Positions 59,988-64,000 of a stretch of 64,000 bases of DNA are shown piece by piece. The notes below the pieces were generated by a model that made no database searches, had not been told where the DNA came from, and saw nothing but the letters and a program-made list of their open reading frames with translations. A program made the position numbers and the translations under genes. The first letter of the stretch is position 1, and each line of letters starts with the position of its first letter. The stretch is from NCBI GenBank assembly GCA_002238765.1, contig MPMZ01000010.1:1-64000 (forward strand), written 5' to 3'. The DNA is from Nitrospira sp. bin75 (GTDB lineage: Bacteria; Nitrospirota; Nitrospiria; Nitrospirales; UBA8639).

Positions 59988-61877
59988 ATGAGTGCCGTGT
60001 CGCCACAGGACCACGCGGTGTTTCGCCTCTCTCCACGCCTGTACGTGGTTCCGATCCGTCACGGCAGCGCCGACGTGGCCCGGGCCGTTCGAGAGCTCTC
60101 GTTGGCGCATCGGTTCGACTGCGTCAGCCTGCCGTTACCGGCGTCCGTCGAGGAACCGGTTGAGGAAGGGATCAGGCGGCTGCCCGTCGTCAGCGTCGTG
60201 GTGATGCCGGAGCCGGACCGTGATGAACGTTCTGCATGCAGTTACATTCCGGTTGACCCTTGCCAACCGGTCATCGCGACGATTCGGATGGCCATGGAGG
60301 AGGGGATCGATCGCGCCTATCTTGATCGGGACGTGACCGTCTATGAAGCAACGGAATATCCCGCACCCGATCCCTATGCGCTGAAAAGCGTCTCCCTGGC
60401 CGCCTTCTCCGGGGCGACGCTGCCGTTTCTGCCGTATCCCAAACCGCAAAGCCAACGCTGGTCGCGTCTGAAATGGATGGCCTTCAAGTTGCACGAACTG
60501 GAGTTGGACTATCGCTTGATCCTGTGCGTGTGTTCCGTCGAAGATTGGCCCTGGTTGCGTTATGCCTACCAGAACCGGTGGCCGTATGAACGTCCCGAAC
60601 CCCTGGAAGGCCGCCCGGCGCTCCATCCGGTCGAACCTCGCACGTCGTATTTCCTGCTCTGTGAATTGCCCTTTCTGACGGAACTGTTCGAGCGGAGACG
60701 AGCCGAAGCCCGTTCCGACGTCCATTTATCCGTCGACGGGATCAAGGAACTGCTGCTTGAAACCCGGTTGCGATGGCTTGCCACGCGACCGGCGCATTTG
60801 CAACAGGAATCCAATTGGGTGACGCCTCAGTTGCTCCAGATGTACCTGCAATACGTGCGGAATCTTGCGTTGGGCGAACACCGGCTGACGCCGGATCTGT
60901 ATACCTTGGCCCTGGCGGCCAAACAATTTGCCGGGGACGAGTTCGCGGTGACCTTGCTCGAAACGGCAAAGAGTTATCGGTACGAGCCGGACGAGGCATG
61001 GCGCGTAACGTCGCAGCCGCATGCCGTCGGCCTGGGCTTGCTCGAATCTTCGGAAGGCCGCGTCTCCATCGCGAAGAACCGGTTGGGCGGCGCACCGGTC
61101 TCATGGCGAACGTTGTCGCTCAAACCGCGGCAGGACCCGGGTCAACGACGTCAATGGGCCTATCGCTGGAGCCCGTTGGGTCAGTGTTCCTGGCCGCCGG
61201 AAGACAATCGCATCGAAGGGTTTACGACCCACGTTCGTGAACAAAGCAAAGCGTTGCTTGGTGAAGATCTTGCCCGTGTCGATAAATTCACGACGTCGAT
61301 TCGCGACGGCATCGACATGCGGGAAACCCTCCGTCATTGGAATCCCCGGAAGCCGTCGCCCGACATTTACGTGAAAGAAATCCCCCCGTCCCGCGGTACC
61401 GTGGAAATCGTGGTGTTCGTCTTCGAGGTGCCGGCGGACTCCGGGAAATTTTCGTGGCGGGCGACGTGGTACGCGGAACATGCCGAAGAGTCCACGCTCT
61501 GTTTTTACGCCACACCGTTTCTGGAAAACATGGTTGGACCGGGGATCGGGCAGTCGCAATACGGGGGCGCGCTGTTCCTGTTTCCACCCCGGCCGATTCC
61601 GGATATTTGGGAAGATCCCCGGCTTGATTTTGCGCATACTCTGGAGGAGCGGCTGATTGCCGGCGCGTCGCTCCATTCCTTGGAAAAGCATGTCACGCTC
61701 GTGAGTCCCGTTCCGCCCCTGGCCCGGTGGAAACAGATTGCCGGAAGATTCGAGCGTAAACTCATTCCGGTGTCCCTGTCACGGTTTTCCGGGCAGACGG
61801 TCGCCCGCTTACGACGATTTCACGTACTCAACGGGCACGAGATCCGCAGTTTCGCCGGTCAATTCATTCAAGGGTAG
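59988..61877 (+). CDS. Large uncharacterised protein paired with the MoxR ATPase
   Basis: 629 residues, no signal peptide or membrane helix. N-terminus LYVVPIRHGSADVARAVREL, FDCVSLPLPASVEEPVEEGIRRLPVVSVVV reads like the RxxHGS...L-P opening of ChaN/TraB/EreA-type (DUF5682-like) proteins, but the match is weak. Middle is helical (about 240-330); the C-terminal half has strand-rich GTVEIVVFVFEV, FSWRATWYAEHAEESTLCFYATPF. The ATG follows the ATPase stop by 6 bp. Function unknown; a client or partner of the ATPase by context. Confidence 0.75.
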   Translation: MSAVSPQDHAVFRLSPRLYVVPIRHGSADVARAVRELSLAHRFDCVSLPLPASVEEPVEEGIRRLPVVSVVVMPEPDRDERSACSYIPVDPCQPVIATIRMAMEEGIDRAYLDRDVTVYEATEYPAPDPYALKSVSLAAFSGATLPFLPYPKPQSQRWSRLKWMAFKLHELELDYRLILCVCSVEDWPWLRYAYQNRWPYERPEPLEGRPALHPVEPRTSYFLLCELPFLTELFERRRAEARSDVHLSVDGIKELLLETRLRWLATRPAHLQQESNWVTPQLLQMYLQYVRNLALGEHRLTPDLYTLALAAKQFAGDEFAVTLLETAKSYRYEPDEAWRVTSQPHAVGLGLLESSEGRVSIAKNRLGGAPVSWRTLSLKPRQDPGQRRQWAYRWSPLGQCSWPPEDNRIEGFTTHVREQSKALLGEDLARVDKFTTSIRDGIDMRETLRHWNPRKPSPDIYVKEIPPSRGTVEIVVFVFEVPADSGKFSWRATWYAEHAEESTLCFYATPFLENMVGPGIGQSQYGGALFLFPPRPIPDIWEDPRLDFAHTLEERLIAGASLHSLEKHVTLVSPVPPLARWKQIAGRFERKLIPVSLSRFSGQTVARLRRFHVLNGHEIRSFAGQFIQG

Positions 61878-61916
61878 GTGCAAGTCCGGGACCGTACCGG
61901 GCTTCGGCGTGCAACC

Positions 61917-63956
61917 ATGTCCCCACCTGACATCCCTTCCAAGCTTCAAGAGAGAATCGACGAATTGCGCAAGCAAATCCGTCACCACGACCATCTCTAC
62001 TATGGTCTCGGCGAACCGGAGATTTCCGATTCCGAATACGACAAACTGTTCAAGGGCCTTCAGGATCTGGAAGAGCAATTTCCTGACTCGGTCACCCCGG
62101 ATTCGCCCACGCGCCGAGTGGGTGATGTGCCTCTCGAACCATTTTCGAAAGTGCCGCACGATCGTCCGTTGTTGAGTCTCGATTCGGTCCTGGTCCCTGA
62201 TGACGTCTATGCGTTTGACAAACGCGTGAGAAAAGAACTCGACGTCGACCGGATCGAGTATGCCGTTGAACCGAAATATGATGGGTTGTCGGTGGTCGTC
62301 GTGTATGAAAACGGGACGTTCAGCCGTGGCGCAACCAGGGGAGACGGGCAAACGGGAGAAGTGATTACGCCAAACCTTCGATCGATTCTTGCCCGGTTGG
62401 ATTGCCTGGAGGTGAAGGGAAACAGACCGCGGCGAATCGTCGTCCGGGGCGAGGTGTATCTGCGGCTTCCCGATTTTCAGGCCCTGAATCGCCAACTCAC
62501 CGAGCAAGGAGCAAAGACGTTTGCCAATCCCCGTAACGCCGCGTCCGGCTCACTCCGGCAACTCGACGACCGGATCACCGAATCCAGACCCCTGGCGCTG
62601 ACCTGTTACGACCTGATGGTCTCCTCCGATCCTTTGCCGCGTACGCATTGGGAGACCGTTTCCGTACTCGAAACATGGGGTTTACCCGTTCCCGATCTTG
62701 CGCAACGACAAGTCTGTCACGACATCGAGGAGGTCATTGCCTTTCATCGCAACATGATGGAACAACGAGAAGACCTGCCCTTTGAAATCGATGGCATCGT
62801 GGTGAAGGTCAATCCCCGGGACTGCCAGGAGCAACTCGGCGAAAAATCCAGAAGCCCCCGTTGGGCGATCGCCTTTAAATTTCCGCCACGCAAGGAATTG
62901 ACGACTGTCCAGGATATCGTCGTGTCGGTGGGGAGGACCGGGGCGTTGACGCCCATTGCCCTCTTGGCGCCGGTCGAAGTCGGAGGGGTGACGATCAGCC
63001 GGGCGACGCTGCACAACGTGGAAGAGGTCTCGCGCAAGGACGTGCGGGTGGGGGATACGGTCAAGGTCGAACGGGCCGGGGACGTCATCCCCGATATAGT
63101 CGAGCGGATCGCAATTCCCGGTGAACACCGCGGCTCACCGTTCGAGGTCCCTCGTGAATGCCCGGTGTGTCAATCGGCCGTGGTGCAGGAAGGGCCCGTC
63201 TATTATTGCACGGGGCAAACCGTCTGTTCCGCACAACTGAAAGGAGGCATTCAACATTTTGCTTCCAAGGGCGCGCTCAATATTGAAGGCTTGGGAGAGA
63301 GAACCGTCGCGCAACTTGTCGACAAGTCCTTTGTGAAGGATTTCTCCGACCTGTACCTTCTGACCAAAGATCAACTCCTGAGCCTGGACGGATTTGCGGA
63401 GAAATCAGCCACGCAATTGCTGTCGGTCATTCGACAAAGCAAAACTCCGTCATTGGAACGGTTTCTCTTCGGGCTCGGCATTCACCACGTGGGGCAGCAC
63501 GTTGCGCGGATTCTAGCCTCGCAGTTCGGTTCGCTGGAGACGCTGTCGGCCGCGACCCGGGAGGAACTGGTCGAGATTCACGATATCGGTCCTGAAATTG
63601 CGCAGAGCGTGGTTCACTTTTTTGCCGAACCGCGAAACGTGGACGTGCTCGATAAGATGAAAGCATCCGGCGTGGCCGTGCAATCCGCTCCCCGTGCGGT
63701 GAGCGGGCAGGGCGCTCCCTTGCAAGGGAAGAGTTTTGTGTTCACGGGTGGGCTGGAGCATCTGAGCAGGCAGCAAGCCGCACAACGCCTGCAAGTCCTG
63801 GGAGGAAGGGTCAACTCCAGTGTCAGCAAACAGACCGCGTATGTGGTCGTGGGAACGGCTCCGGGATCGAAACTGGACGATGCGAAGCGTCTGGGCGTCG
63901 CCGTGCTTGATGAGGCTGAATTTCTCGAGTTGCTTCGGACCGCCGGCGACGATTGA
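61917..63956 (+). CDS. ligA: NAD-dependent DNA ligase LigA
   Basis: 679 residues from ATG 61917 (GTG 61878 is in frame). Ia domain (HHDHLYYGLGEPEISDSEYD), nucleotidyl lysine in VEPKYDGLSV, NPRNAASGSLRQLD, the OB fold, zinc finger CPVCQSAVVQEGPVYYC...C, helix-hairpin-helix repeats and a C-terminal BRCT domain (GKSFVFTGGLEHLSRQQAAQRL). All expected parts present. Seals nicks in replication and repair. The last 44 bases of the window hold nothing recognisable. Confidence 0.98.
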   Translation: MSPPDIPSKLQERIDELRKQIRHHDHLYYGLGEPEISDSEYDKLFKGLQDLEEQFPDSVTPDSPTRRVGDVPLEPFSKVPHDRPLLSLDSVLVPDDVYAFDKRVRKELDVDRIEYAVEPKYDGLSVVVVYENGTFSRGATRGDGQTGEVITPNLRSILARLDCLEVKGNRPRRIVVRGEVYLRLPDFQALNRQLTEQGAKTFANPRNAASGSLRQLDDRITESRPLALTCYDLMVSSDPLPRTHWETVSVLETWGLPVPDLAQRQVCHDIEEVIAFHRNMMEQREDLPFEIDGIVVKVNPRDCQEQLGEKSRSPRWAIAFKFPPRKELTTVQDIVVSVGRTGALTPIALLAPVEVGGVTISRATLHNVEEVSRKDVRVGDTVKVERAGDVIPDIVERIAIPGEHRGSPFEVPRECPVCQSAVVQEGPVYYCTGQTVCSAQLKGGIQHFASKGALNIEGLGERTVAQLVDKSFVKDFSDLYLLTKDQLLSLDGFAEKSATQLLSVIRQSKTPSLERFLFGLGIHHVGQHVARILASQFGSLETLSAATREELVEIHDIGPEIAQSVVHFFAEPRNVDVLDKMKASGVAVQSAPRAVSGQGAPLQGKSFVFTGGLEHLSRQQAAQRLQVLGGRVNSSVSKQTAYVVVGTAPGSKLDDAKRLGVAVLDEAEFLELLRTAGDD

Positions 63957-64000
63957 GTGGAAAGACGAATTCTGCCGGCGTTATTCGGATGAACCAACCT

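Overview
The window looks like chromosomal DNA of a Nitrospira-type nitrite oxidiser (phylum Nitrospirota). The evidence is the combination of a copper nitrite reductase (nirK) beside a Crp/Fnr regulator, a complete urea-ABC-transporter/urease cluster with its own porin, molybdenum-cofactor genes running into a six-haem NapC/NirT-type cytochrome, two TatC paralogues, and moderately high G+C with many GTG/TTG starts. This assignment is inference from gene content; no 16S or nxr gene is present.

Layout. (1) 1-3345 is accessory DNA: the first codons of an IS3-family transposase at the left edge, a short run of gene cassettes that looks like an integron array (a textbook attC site at 757-814 holds the stop codon of one gene and the start codon of the next), and a Phd/PIN toxin-antitoxin pair. 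(2) 3420-11714 is mostly housekeeping: a cyclophilin-like protein, two DUF507 proteins, radA, a LolB-like lipoprotein, tsaB, rimI, a YdcH-like protein, tatC, a secreted propeller and a cyclophilin. (3) 11715-17972 is a second accessory island: an AlpA-type regulator and unknown gene between imperfect 34-36 bp direct repeats, a decayed IS3-type element interrupted by an AAA ATPase gene (with 23-bp iterons in front of it) and a truncated hsdR, a tRNA-Thr, a frameshifted dehydrogenase, and an IS481-family element inserted into a palindromic repeat. (4) 18203-28417 holds an HtrA protease with a collagen-like insert, a second TatC, MoaB, Mrp, MoeA and MobB, the hexahaem cytochrome, and an ABC-2 exporter whose two genes are separated by a J-protein and a HEPN-domain gene. 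(5) 28433-40397 (minus strand) is porin-urtABCDE-ureABC-ureFGD; a promoter plus a short leader with mutually exclusive hairpins precedes it. (6) 40772-49757 (minus strand) is a nitroreductase, an NFACT/RqcH-like protein and the full trpEGDCFBA cluster. (7) 50008-63956 holds def, nirK with a near-ideal Fnr-type promoter, the Crp/Fnr gene, a FAH-family enzyme, an AmpG-like transporter, a bacterial PRMT-like methyltransferase, a c-type haem protein, two duplicated lipoproteins, a MoxR-like ATPase coupled to a 629-residue unknown protein, and ligA.

How the parts fit. The porin, UrtABCDE and urease would take up urea and split it to ammonium and CO2. The molybdenum-cofactor genes would supply molybdoenzymes such as nitrite oxidoreductase, TatC would export cofactor-loaded enzymes, and NirK would act on nitrite under oxygen or redox control. 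Several dispersed palindromic repeats punctuate operons, and two accessory islands carry possible defence genes (VRR-NUC nuclease, TIR/deoxyribosyltransferase-like protein, PIN toxin, HEPN protein, hsdR remnant). The least explained items are the cassette array, the urea-operon leader RNA, the 23-bp iterons and the MoxR/unknown pair.
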